From: Lewinellaceae bacterium
GTDB lineage: Bacteria; Bacteroidota; Bacteroidia; Chitinophagales; Saprospiraceae
NCBI GenBank assembly: GCA_016711435.1
Contig: JADJSY010000090.1
Span: 1-19,739, forward strand
DNA: 19,739 nucleotides
Direction of reading: 5' to 3'
The notes beneath the pieces were generated by a model that did not search any database, was not told the origin of the DNA, and was given only the letters and a program-made list of their open reading frames with translations. Made by a program: the position numbers and the translations under genes. Below are positions 1 to 7,953 of the stretch, piece after piece; within the stretch, counting starts at the first letter, position 1; every line of letters starts with the position of its first letter.

Positions 1-612
1 CCTTCGGCTTGCGGATATCGCGTTCGCAAAATGGCGAATGCTCCAGTAATTGCCCAAATGCATTGCGGTAGCGCTGGGGTGTCACCACCGGGCTGGTAGA
101 TTCCACGATAAAAAGACGGTTATCGCTGGTGTCAAAATGCAACTGGTAGGTGGTTCCCCTCGGAATCACGAGGTAATCGCCGTAGCCGAAAGTTATATTG
201 CCATACATCGTTTTTAGTACCCCGGTACCCTCGTGGACAAAAATGATCTCATCGGCATCTGCATTTTTAAAAAATAGTCCTCCATACTGGCCGTAGGCGC
301 CGCCAGCGAAATCTTACAGTCGTTATTCACCAATACCGGCTTGCGGCTCTTCAGGTAATCCGCTTCGGGCAGCACCTGGAAACCATTCAGGCAACGGTGC
401 TTGAGTTGCTTGTCCTGTATGACCTGTGGCGCCACCGAATAGGGATCGCCCACCTGCACGATCTGTGTGGGCGGATGACAATGATACAACAGGGAATAGA
501 CATCGCTGAAACCTTCGGTAGAGAACAATTCCTCATGGTACAATTCTCCGCCTGGCTGGCGATACTGTATATGCCGTTTTTCCGGAAATGAACCTAAAGA
601 ATAATAATGCAT
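1..612 (-). CDS. hmgA: Homogentisate 1,2-dioxygenase, N-terminal part (3' end outside window, one frameshift)
   Basis: The enzyme opens the aromatic ring of homogentisate with O2 to give maleylacetoacetate in tyrosine/phenylalanine breakdown; it is a cytosolic Fe(II) enzyme. The start is the ATG at 612. Visible family landmarks include ELFSTEGFSDVYSLLYHCHP near residues 28-47, LKSRKPVLVNND near 87-98, and, after the frame break, HEGTGVLKTMYGN, YGDYLVIPRGT and LLEHSPFCERDIRKPK at the window edge. The frame breaks near 270-276, where a run of five A (minus strand) stands where six restore LKNADADE; this looks like a homopolymer sequencing error rather than real decay. The remaining C-terminal half, with the iron ligands, lies beyond position 1. 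The neighbouring pepD and tnaA fit amino-acid catabolism. Family assignment rests on recalled motifs and is firm. Confidence 0.9.
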
Positions 613-650
613 AATGATAGATTATACGTAATTATTTAGCACCGCCTGCG

Positions 651-817
651 GCGGATTTAATTGAACCATATAAGGCATATAAGGACATATAAGAAAGCAA
701 ATTGCTTTGCAATTTTATGTTTTAATTTTAACGAAGTTAAAATTAAAAGAGCTTATATGCCCTTATATGCCTTATATGGTTCAAAAAAAAATGGTAAACA
801 GTTGCCTTTAAATCCGC
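651..817. repeat. Large intergenic palindrome able to fold as a three-way junction
   Basis: Arms 661-693 and 752-784 are 33-nt inverted repeats with a single mismatch; each arm carries three CATATAAG units at about 10-nt spacing. Inside lie two further perfect hairpins: 699-705 with 709-715 (7 bp, TTT loop) and 720-732 with 736-748 (13 bp, GAA loop). An outer 10-nt inverted repeat (651-660 with 808-817) brackets the element, and its right copy includes the pepD stop codon. A separate small CCGCC/GGCGG hairpin lies at about 641-655. It fills the space between pepD and hmgA on the minus strand, so it could act as an RNA structure in a shared transcript or as a dispersed repeat element. No transposase is present. 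Confidence 0.85.
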
Positions 818-2254
818 TTCAACACATCTACCAGCAAATCCCAGAACTTCTCCGTAGAAGCACAGTCTATGCACTCATCCGGCGAATGCGCACCCTTGAT
901 CGTAGGACCGAAAGAGATCATGTCCATACCCGGATTCTTTTCTCCGATGATACCGCATTCCAATCCGGCGTGGATCGCCAGGACATGGGCCGGTTTGCCG
1001 AAAAGATCCTGGTAGGCAGTTTTCATCACTTCCAGTACTTCAGATTGCACATTTCCAGCCGGGATAACCGTTGTTGGAAGTCACCTGTCCTCCCGCTAAG
1101 CGGAAAGTACTGGCAACCATCTCGTGGACATTGATTTTCGAACTTTCCAGGAACTGCGCTGGCTGGTACCAACGGTAATCAGGTCATCGCTCATTTTGAC
1201 GGAGGACAGGTTGGTAGAAGTCTCTACCAGCCCGGGAACGTCGGCACTCATTGCCATGACACCGTGCGGACAGGCATTCAGACTGTTCAGCAGGCGAAAC
1301 TGGAGGCCGCTGTCCAGGACAGTTGCCGGAGCAGCAACTTCTTTGACAGTTACTTTCAGGCCTGGTTCGCGGGTTTTTAGTTCTTCGCGAACGATCTCAT
1401 TAAAGGAGGCTGCAAATTGTTCAAACTCTGATTTTTTATCTGCCGGAACAGCTACCGAAGCAAAAGCTTCCCGAGCAATAGCGTTGCGGAGATTACCGCC
1501 GCTGAGCTGGTGTACCCGCAATCCCAGCAGGTGGGCACCATTCCAAAGGAGCCGCGACATGATCTTATTGGCATTGCCCAATCCTAAGTGTATATCCACC
1601 CCGGAATGGCCGCCGCGAAGGCCTGTCACTTCTACTTCAAATCCCTGCATTCCGGCAGGTGTCGCTTCTGTCTGGACAGGTAGGGTAATCGTAGTATCTT
1701 TTCCACCGGCACAGCCTATCGTGAATTCTCCTTCGTCTTCTGAATCGAGGTTCAGCAATACTTTGGCGGTCAGAAAACCCGGTTGCAGTGCCAGCGCACC
1801 CGTCAGACCGGTTTCCTCATCGATTGTAAACAAACATTCGATTGGGCCGTGAACAATATCATCGGAAACCAGTATCGCCATCGCAGCAGCAACACCGATT
1901 CCATTGTCGGCACCGAGGGTAGTTCCTTTTGCCCTGACCCAGCCTTTGTCGTCGATATAGGGCTGGATAGGATCCTTGTCAAAATCGTGTTCCACACCGC
2001 GGTTCTTTTCACAGACCATATCCACATGGCTTTGCAGGGCAACGGTTTTATGGTTTTCCATCCCGGGAGTCGCCGGTTTGGAGATAACGATATTGCCGAC
2101 AGCATCTTTGCGCATGTCGAGTTTATATTGAGCACTGAACGCCGTCAGGTAGTCAATCATTTTACCTTCTTTTTTGGAAGGACGTGGTATCTGGCAGATT
2201 TCATAAAAAAAATCGCCACAATTTTTCTGGTTTTAATCCTTGGAATGGGTACAT
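808..2254 (-). CDS. pepD: Cytosolic non-specific dipeptidase, M20C family (PepD), several frameshifts
   Basis: A zinc aminopeptidase-type dipeptidase that hydrolyses Xaa-His and other dipeptides. Metal-site motifs are present in order: QSHVDM, TTLGADNGIGVA, TIDEETG, LNLDSEDEG, and near the C-terminus HAGLECG. The middle frame spans 1096-2160, but the true start is the ATG at 2254: LKPEKLW, then RFFYEICQIPRPSKKEGK, which joins the middle frame if the run of eight T (minus strand) near 2207-2214 is read as seven. Two or more further breaks near 1150 and 1050 link to a C-terminal frame ending at 808 (VQSEVLEVMKT to VLKRI). Reconstructed length is about 480 aa, normal for M20C. The breaks look like sequencing errors. 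A -7 promoter element lies 65 nt upstream. Confidence 0.9.
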
Positions 2255-2267
2255 AGAGCGGAATGGT

Positions 2268-2313
2268 TAAGAAATTCAAAAACAAATGCAAATTCAAATT
2301 CAAAAACAAAAGC
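2268..2313. repeat. AT-rich imperfect repeat tract in the pepD leader
   Basis: The plus strand shows ATTCAAAAACAAATGCAAATTC followed by ATTCAAAAACAAAAGCAGG-type units, i.e. two copies of AAATTCAAAAACAAA about 24 nt apart. On the minus strand it would be a U-rich leader between the predicted promoter and the pepD start. It may be simple-sequence drift; function is unknown. Confidence 0.5.
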
Positions 2314-2318
2314 AGGTG

Positions 2319-2326
2319 CAAAATTA
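2319..2326 (-). promoter_or_regulatory. Bacteroidota -7 promoter element upstream of pepD
   Basis: The minus strand reads TAATTTTG, a perfect match to the Bacteroidota TAnnTTTG -7 consensus. Transcription would begin near 2312, giving a leader of about 58 nt before the pepD ATG at 2254. No convincing -33 TTG is seen at the usual spacing. Confidence 0.5.
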
Positions 2327-2405
2327 ACACTATTGTTTAATAAAATGTAACTATTTAGTGTCTGCTTACTGAGGTTTTTTTAACCAAAGAAGACAAGCTC
2401 TTACC

Positions 2406-3782
2406 TCAAACCAGCTCAAACCGCGCAGTGAAATGTCGTAAAAATGGTGGCTCATATACGATCTTCAGCCCTTTTTTATTTGACCGGTGTTTCGTCAGTT
2501 CTCCAAACACCTCCGCGACATAATCAATATGGCTTTGGGTATAAACACGGCGCGGGATAGCCAACCGCACCAAATCCATGGTAGCTGGAATGAGCTGTCC
2601 TCCGGCATCATATTTTCCAAACATCACGGAACCGATTTCACAGCAACGGATGCCCCCCAACCGGTACAATTCACAGGCCATGACCTGGCCTGGGTATTGA
2701 TCCAGCGGGATATCCGGATAAAATGCCCGCGCGTCCACATACACCGCATGCCCGCCCGCCGGCCGCATGATGGGAATTCCGAGCGCATGCAACTTATCCG
2801 CCAGATAGGCCGTGCTTTTGATGCGGTAATTCAAATAATCGGGCTCAAAAACTTCTTCCAGACCAATGGCAATCGCCTCCATATCGCGTCCGGATAGTCC
2901 GCCATAAGTGGAAAAACCTTCGGTAACGATCAGCACGGTGCGGCACAAAACTGCCAGGTCGAGGTCGCGCAGGGCGAGAAAGCCTCCCATATTGACTAAG
3001 GCATCCTTTTTGGCGCTCATGATACAACCATCGGCAAGAGCGAACATCTCCTGTGCAATCTTCCGGTAGGTCTTGTGTTCTAATCCTGGTTCGCGGTGCC
3101 TGATAAACCAGGCATTCTCCGCAATCCGGCAAGCGTCAAGGATAAACAGTATCTTGTGTTGCCGGCAAATTTCCGCCGTATGGCGGGCATTTTCCATACT
3201 GACGGGCTGACCGCCACCACTGTTATTGGTCACGGTGAGGATGACGGCAGCGATATTTTCTGCCCCGTACAGGGCAATTTTTTCTTTTAAAGCGCCGTGT
3301 CCAGGTTTCCCTTGAATGGGTGTAAAAAGTGCCGGATCCCGGTTCTCCGCAATGGGAATATCCACCGCCGTAGCTCCGGTAAACTCGATATTGGCCCGCG
3401 TCGTGTCAAAATGGGTATTGCTGATAAACACTTTTCCGGCACCACCGATGCGGGAATAGAGCAGGTGTTCTGCCGCACGACCCTGGTGAGTAGGTAATAT
3501 ATAGGGGCAACCGGTCAGTTCCTGCACCGCCTTTTCCATCCGCAGCCAGCTCGAAGCACCTGCATAACTTTCATCGCCGCGCATGATACCCGCCCATTGC
3601 TCACTGCTCATCGCCGAAGTGCCGCTGTCGGTCAGCAGATCAATAATCACCTGGTCTGAATGCAGTAAAAAAGGATTGTAATGTGCCTCTTGCAGGAAAG
3701 TTTCCCGCTCCTCCTGTGTGGTGAGGCGAATCCGTTCGACGGTTTTAATGCGAAACGGTTCTAGGATAGTCTTAAATATCAT
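2406..3782 (-). CDS. tnaA: Tryptophanase (tryptophan indole-lyase)
   Basis: A PLP enzyme of the beta-eliminating lyase family that splits L-tryptophan to indole, pyruvate and ammonia. The frame is intact at 458 aa. Landmarks: EPFRIK near residue 8, IDLLTDSGTSAMS, MRGDESYAG, PTHQGRAAEH, and the PLP-lysine motif MSAKKDALVNMGG. Two specificity positions separate it from tyrosine phenol-lyase. NTHFDTTR has Asp where the phenol-lyase has Thr (E. coli TnaA Asp137 position), and GIRCCEIGS has Ile where the phenol-lyase has its substrate Arg. Both favour tryptophanase. The start is ATG 3782, with no Shine-Dalgarno site, as is usual in Bacteroidota. It lies 65 nt downstream of tmk. No TnaC-like leader is visible. 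Confidence 0.95.
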   Translation of the reverse strand: MIFKTILEPFRIKTVERIRLTTQEERETFLQEAHYNPFLLHSDQVIIDLLTDSGTSAMSSEQWAGIMRGDESYAGASSWLRMEKAVQELTGCPYILPTHQGRAAEHLLYSRIGGAGKVFISNTHFDTTRANIEFTGATAVDIPIAENRDPALFTPIQGKPGHGALKEKIALYGAENIAAVILTVTNNSGGGQPVSMENARHTAEICRQHKILFILDACRIAENAWFIRHREPGLEHKTYRKIAQEMFALADGCIMSAKKDALVNMGGFLALRDLDLAVLCRTVLIVTEGFSTYGGLSGRDMEAIAIGLEEVFEPDYLNYRIKSTAYLADKLHALGIPIMRPAGGHAVYVDARAFYPDIPLDQYPGQVMACELYRLGGIRCCEIGSVMFGKYDAGGQLIPATMDLVRLAIPRRVYTQSHIDYVAEVFGELTKHRSNKKGLKIVYEPPFLRHFTARFELV

Positions 3783-3805
3783 TGGATTGAGTTTAGATTT
3801 TTTGT

Positions 3806-3867
3806 ACCTACGTATCTACGTATCTACGATGCTACGTAGATACGTACCTACGTAGCATCGTAGCGTC
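3806..3867. repeat. TACGTAG-type palindromic repeat between tnaA and tmk
   Basis: Overlapping TATCTACG/CTACGTAG units form a perfect 16-nt inverted repeat (3824-3839 with 3848-3863). The element overlaps the 3' end of tmk: its right arm encodes the last five tmk residues (YDAT plus part of R) and supplies the TAG stop at 3848-3850. On the minus strand it would form a hairpin between tmk and tnaA. Confidence 0.8.
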
Positions 3868-4474
3868 GAACAGTCTCCCACACCTCCCCGGCAATCGCCT
3901 CCGGTGACCGATCGCCTTCGACCACGCAGATACGCTCCACTTCCTTGAGCTGTTCGAATGCTTCCAAATATTTGGCCCTGACCTTATTCAGGTTGTCATA
4001 AGTTTCATACATCTCGATAGCTTCCCGGCTTTTTTTCAACCGCTCCATACTGACTTCCGGGGAGATATCAATGAAGATATTCAGGTCGGGTCGAAGCAGG
4101 CCGGCACTCAGGGAATTGGCCTGTATGACCCAGTCAATGTCCACATGAACGCCATGATAGGCGTACGATGAAAAATAGTACCGGTCGGTGATGACGGTAT
4201 AACCCTCCTCCAATTTGCGGAGCATACCGGTGCTGCTTTCCAGCAGGTGGTGAAGGCGGTCGGCGACAAATAAGGCGGCAATCGTCCGGTGGTCGCCCTC
4301 CATCCGGTGATTGAACATGTCGCGGATGATGCGTCCCATCGGGCTGCCGGTGGGCTCAAAGGTGGCATAAACCTTGTGTCCGGCTTCCTCTAAGCGTACG
4401 GTGAGTAACTTCACCTGGGTGCTTTTACCACTTCCGTCAATGCCTTCAAAGGCGATAAATAAATTTTTCTTCAT
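3848..4474 (-). CDS. tmk: Thymidylate kinase (dTMP kinase)
   Basis: Phosphorylates dTMP to dTDP with ATP in DNA precursor synthesis; cytosolic. Intact, 208 aa, the usual length. The P-loop FEGIDGSGKST is at residues 9-19, the DRY-type motif ITDRYYFSSYAYHG near 95-108, and the LID region around MERLKKSREAIEMYE. The start ATG at 4474 overlaps the upstream gene's stop by 4 nt (ATGA), indicating an operon with the M90-like gene. The C-terminal tail RYDAT is encoded within a palindromic repeat, so the natural C-terminus may have been altered when the repeat was placed there. Confidence 0.95.
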   Translation of the reverse strand: MKKNLFIAFEGIDGSGKSTQVKLLTVRLEEAGHKVYATFEPTGSPMGRIIRDMFNHRMEGDHRTIAALFVADRLHHLLESSTGMLRKLEEGYTVITDRYYFSSYAYHGVHVDIDWVIQANSLSAGLLRPDLNIFIDISPEVSMERLKKSREAIEMYETYDNLNKVRAKYLEAFEQLKEVERICVVEGDRSPEAIAGEVWETVRRYDAT

Positions 4475-5285
4475 GATTTTAACATAAAAATCTGCTGAAA
4501 CTGCTGGTACAATTCTGGCAATTCCTGTGCAAAGGTATCAGGAAAAACAAAAAAATGAGCGATACAAACGGGCAAAAGCGGTATTTCGGGCAGTCCGACG
4601 CAATTTTCCGTTTTTGTCCGGGAAAGACCGCTGATGCGCTCCAGCGAAGGCCAGATCGTCTCGTCCAATACCGGCAGGGACAATCCCTTGTGAGTCAACA
4701 GAAACACTTTCGCGTATTCGTGCAGGGCGACGTGATAAAACTGGTCCGGCGTCATATATCCGCGCATCACTTCATCGGCGGAGAAAAGCAATACCCCGTC
4801 CGGTTCGAATAATTCGCAGGCATGGAAAGTCTCCGGATATTGCGGCGAAGGAAATACATGGGGATACAGCACAATCCGTTCGAAAGGTTGTAATAAAAAT
4901 TGATCGCTGTGGAACGTGAGCTGTATTGCCTGTGCAGCGAGGATGACTTTGAAATCCTCGGGCACTTTTTGAATACCATGGGAATGAAATCCACCCCCAT
5001 CAGGTACAGGGCCACTCTTTGCCGAAACCGCAGCTTGCCGGTCTCCTCCAACCGCTGATAAAAACCGCAGAAGCGGTCTAAAAGCTGTATGCCAGGCTCC
5101 GGCATATCAGGCGGATGGCGATTGTAATACCACCAGTTGATCTGCGGGGAAAGCATGAATACAACTACGGTTCCTGCCACCGAAACCGCCAAAAACCAGA
5201 CGAAAAATTCATCTACCTTCCAGGTCAGAAGGCCGAATACGATCGAAGCAAACACAAATGGAACCAATAAAATTCTTGCAAACAT
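4471..5285 (-). CDS. M90/MtfA-like membrane-anchored protein with a degenerate metal site (one frameshift)
   Basis: Two hydrophobic segments at residues about 3-22 and 28-47 are followed by a soluble domain (NWWYYNRHPPDMPEPG, RFRQRVALYLMG) that, after a frame break near 4970-4985, continues as VPEDFKVILAAQAIQLTF. This 'edFk.liaA.A' segment and the later FHACELFEPDGVLLFS and FYHVALHEYAKVF resemble the MtfA/M90 zinc peptidase family. The family metal motif HExxH is read here as HEYAK, with the second His replaced by Lys. The family's C-terminal third ligand (Glu near 'EFFA') is replaced in IAHFFVFPDTFAQELPELYQ. Reconstructed length is about 271 aa. It probably lost peptidase activity or binds differently. 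Stop and start overlap with tmk. Confidence 0.65.
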
Positions 5286-5339
5286 AACTTATCAACAGGT
5301 TGTTAGTATTTTGTATTAAAAAAGATGAAAACGAAAGTA

Positions 5340-5347
5340 TAAATTTG
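5340..5347 (+). promoter_or_regulatory. Bacteroidota -7 promoter element for dnaN
   Basis: TAAATTTG matches TAnnTTTG; the start of dnaN is 36 nt downstream. The nearest upstream TTG (5311-5313) is 26 nt away, longer than the usual 17-20, so the -33 box is uncertain. A single DnaA-box-like TTATCAACA (one mismatch) lies at about 5289-5297. Confidence 0.4.
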
Positions 5348-5382
5348 CAGTTTACAATCATCTTGACTCAAATATTAAAAAT

Positions 5383-6500
5383 ATGCGTTTCAGCGTCAAC
5401 TCAACCGACCTGTTAAAACAACTGCAAATCGTGTCGGGAGCTGTTGCTTCCAATCCGGTACTGCCTATACTCGAGTTTTTTCTTTTTAAAATTGAAAAAA
5501 ACGAACTCTCTATCACCGGGACGGATCTCGAGACTACCATCACGACAAGGACCGAAGTAACCGCCGATGCCGATGGCTCCATCGCGATGCCGGCTAAAAT
5601 ACTGCTGGATACACTGAAAGCGCTCCTCAGCACCCCGTCACTTTCAATGTCAATACCGATAACAACGCTATCGAAATCATTTCCTCTTACGGTCATTACC
5701 GGCTCGCGGGAGAAAATGGCAATGAATATCCCGAACCACCGGTGATGGATTCGGTGGACAATCTCGCTGTCCCCGCCTCTATCCTGCACAAAGGTATCAA
5801 TAAAACTATTTTTGCCACCAGCAATGATGAATTAAGGCCGGCGATGACGGGTGTTTTTTGCCAGGTGGATTTCAACCAGGTTACTTTTGTCTCTACCGAT
5901 GCGCACAAACTGGTACAATACACTTTTACCGGTATCGAAAGCGATGTTTCTACCGCTTTTATCATTCCAAAAAAATCATCGCATCTGCTAAAGAACGCGA
6001 TGCCTTCCGGTAGCAGTATTGTCAATATTTCCTCTAACAAAGCGAATGCATTCTTTTCATTCGATAAGATCAATATCATCAGCCGCCTGTTGGACACCCG
6101 GTACCCGGATTACAATGCCGTCATTCCGACGGATAATCCTTTTGTCTGCACCGTCGTACGGGAAGACCTGCTCAATTCGCTCAAGCGCATTGTCATTTAT
6201 TCGAACAAGACGACCAACCAGGTCATTTTAAATATTAAAGAAGGCAATGTCGCTGTCTCCGCCCAGGATCTCGACTTCTCCAATGAAGCCAGTGAAAAAC
6301 TGCCCTGCCAATACAATGGCGAACCGCTGACGATCGGATTCAATGCCAAATTCCTGATAGAAATGCTGGCCGTACTCGAACAGGAAGAAGTAAAAATGGA
6401 GCTTTCCACACCGTCCAGGGCAGGTATCCTGCGGCCATTAGACCAGGAAGCCGGTGAAGATATCATGATGCTGCTCATGCCTATTATGCTCAGTAACTAA
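5383..6500 (+). CDS. dnaN: DNA polymerase III subunit beta (sliding clamp), one frameshift
   Basis: Ring-forming processivity clamp of the replicative polymerase. The N-terminal clamp domain begins MRFSVNSTDLLKQLQIVSGA, followed by NPVLPILEFFLF and ITGTDLETTI. The frame breaks near 5632, where CC stands in place of CCC. Restoring one C gives KALPQHPVTFNVNTDNNAIEI, which joins RLAGENGNEYPEPP and the rest. Later domains show FATSNDELRPAMTGV, FVSTDAHKLVQY, RLLDTRYPDYNAVIP and the conserved C-terminus MLLMPIMLSN. Reconstructed length is about 372 aa, as expected. The break is most simply a homopolymer error in an essential gene. The stop TAA shares its last A with the next gene's ATG. Confidence 0.95.
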
Positions 6501-7624
6501 TGGAACAACCCGATGTTATTATCATTGGTGCCGGACCCGCCGGGCTGGCGACGGGTGCCGCCTTGCGGAAAATGAATATACCTTTCCTGATACTGGAACA
6601 GTCAGACCAGGTGGCGCATTCCTGGCACAATCATTATGAGCGCCTGCACCTGCATACAGTCAAAGAGCTTTCGGCCCTGCCTTATCAGCCTTTTCCAAAG
6701 GAATATCCCCGCTATGTGCCCCGCAAAGGGGTGGTCAGTTACCTGACCGACTATGCCCGGAATTTTGATATACAACCGGTTTTCAACCAGAAAGTTACCG
6801 GCATTGTCCGGAAGGAAGATCAATGGGAAGTTCGGGTAGCTGGCGGTACTGTATATCCTGCCAGGCATGTGATCCTGACGACCGGTATCAACCGGCAGCC
6901 GGTCAGCCCTGTATTCGAAGGACAATCCGAATTCCGTGGCACCCTGATGCACAGCCGGAAATACCGCACCGGCGCCGATTTTAAGGGGCAAAAGGTACTT
7001 GTCGTGGGCATGGGGAATACGGGCGCGGAAATCGCCCTCGACCTGTATGAACAGGGTGCTTCGCCCTATATCTCCGTTCGCGGTGCCGTCAATATCATTC
7101 CCCGTGATTTCCTGGGACGACCTTCCCAGGAGACCGCCATGCTTTTAGCAAAAGTACCGACGGCCATTAGCGATACGATCGGCACTATCTTCCGCGCTAT
7201 CTCCATCGGCAACCTCAGCAAATACGGTATCCAGACACCCGCAATATCCCCCTCCAAACAACTCCGGACAGAAGGAAAAACACCCGTCATGGACATCGGT
7301 ACGGTCAAGGCAATCAAAGCGGGACATATCAAAGTAGTACCTGCTATCGACCGTTTTCAAGAAAAAAATGTCACTTTTACCGACGGTAGCACCCTCGAAC
7401 CGGATGCTGTGATCCTTTGTACCGGCTACCATCCCGGATTGGAGGAACTACTCGGCTACGACATGGTCCAGATGGATGCGCATGGTGTCCCGAAAGAATT
7501 CATCGGTACCGGTGCCGCCCGCGGACTTTATTTTGTGGGGTACGATAATTATTCTCCGGGGGGGATACTTGGGCTGATAGAAAAAGATGCGATCGCGGTG
7601 GCGAAGGCGGTTAGTCACGGATGA
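6500..7624 (+). CDS. Flavin-containing monooxygenase-like FAD/NAD(P) oxidoreductase (CzcO/YUCCA type)
   Basis: A 374-aa intact cytosolic flavoprotein. The FAD-binding GAGPAG is at residues 11-16. The FMO-like signature FRGTLMHSRKY is near 146-156, the NADP-binding GMGNTGAE near 171-178, and the closing CTGYHP motif near 310. The arrangement matches single-component class B flavin monooxygenases such as CzcO-like and plant YUCCA proteins. The substrate cannot be read from the sequence. Its start overlaps the dnaN stop by one base (TAATG), so translation is probably coupled. The last codons (HG and stop) are written in the first unit of the downstream CACGGAT repeat, so the extreme C-terminus may be repeat-derived. 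Confidence 0.85.
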   Translation: MEQPDVIIIGAGPAGLATGAALRKMNIPFLILEQSDQVAHSWHNHYERLHLHTVKELSALPYQPFPKEYPRYVPRKGVVSYLTDYARNFDIQPVFNQKVTGIVRKEDQWEVRVAGGTVYPARHVILTTGINRQPVSPVFEGQSEFRGTLMHSRKYRTGADFKGQKVLVVGMGNTGAEIALDLYEQGASPYISVRGAVNIIPRDFLGRPSQETAMLLAKVPTAISDTIGTIFRAISIGNLSKYGIQTPAISPSKQLRTEGKTPVMDIGTVKAIKAGHIKVVPAIDRFQEKNVTFTDGSTLEPDAVILCTGYHPGLEELLGYDMVQMDAHGVPKEFIGTGAARGLYFVGYDNYSPGGILGLIEKDAIAVAKAVSHG

Positions 7625-7894
7625 ACACGGATTTGTTCCTGGTGTGCATCGGATGACTTTTTTGGAAACACGGATGACGCGGATTTGACGGATATACACG
7701 GATTCTTTCGTATCAACCTTCAAATCCGTGATTCAAAAAAAAATCCGTGTTATCCGTTCGATCCGTGAATCCTAAAAAAAATCCGTGTAAATCCGCGTCA
7801 TCCGTCTAATCCGTGAATCCCAAAAAAAATCCGTGCAAATCCGTATCATCCGTCCAATCCGTGAATCCTAAAAAAAATCCGTGAAAATCCGTCC
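7616..7894. repeat. Tandem and inverted AATCCGTG repeat region
   Basis: The left part (7616 to about 7710) carries the units as CACGGATGAACACGGATTT and CACGGATGACGCGGATTT. The right part (about 7730-7894) carries the complement: repeated blocks of AATCC, a run of about 8 A, then TCCGTG, AAATCCG, TCATCCGTC and AATCCGTG. At least four A-run blocks recur at about 55-60 nt. The two halves are therefore inverted relative to each other and could fold into a long imperfect hairpin. Similar AATCCGTG arrays are common between genes in Bacteroidota. The repeat supplies the stop codon of the upstream gene. Confidence 0.9.
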
Positions 7895-7901
7895 CATACA
7901 G

Positions 7902-7909
7902 TATATTTG
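7902..7909 (+). promoter_or_regulatory. Bacteroidota -7 promoter element for the VCBS/T9SS gene
   Basis: TATATTTG matches TAnnTTTG exactly and sits 44 nt before the ATG at 7954, right after the repeat array. No clear -33 element is seen in the repeat-derived upstream bases. Confidence 0.5.
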
Positions 7910-7953
7910 ACCTCTCATTTCTCCATTTCGTCATTTTCCAATACCTGTAAGAT

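Noticed and set aside
1124..1852. 242-aa open frame on the plus strand
   Set aside because: Antisense to pepD, whose metal-site motifs are unmistakable.
2370..2395. GGTT/AACC hairpin after tnaA as a terminator
   Set aside because: The stem is only four base pairs around an A-run, too weak to support.
5289..5297. TTATCAACA near dnaN as part of a replication origin
   Set aside because: A single DnaA-box-like match with one mismatch; no cluster of boxes and no dnaA, so an origin is not supported.
7616..7894. The AATCCGTG array as a CRISPR
   Set aside because: Units are short and degenerate, spacers are themselves repeat-like, the halves are inverted and there are no cas genes.
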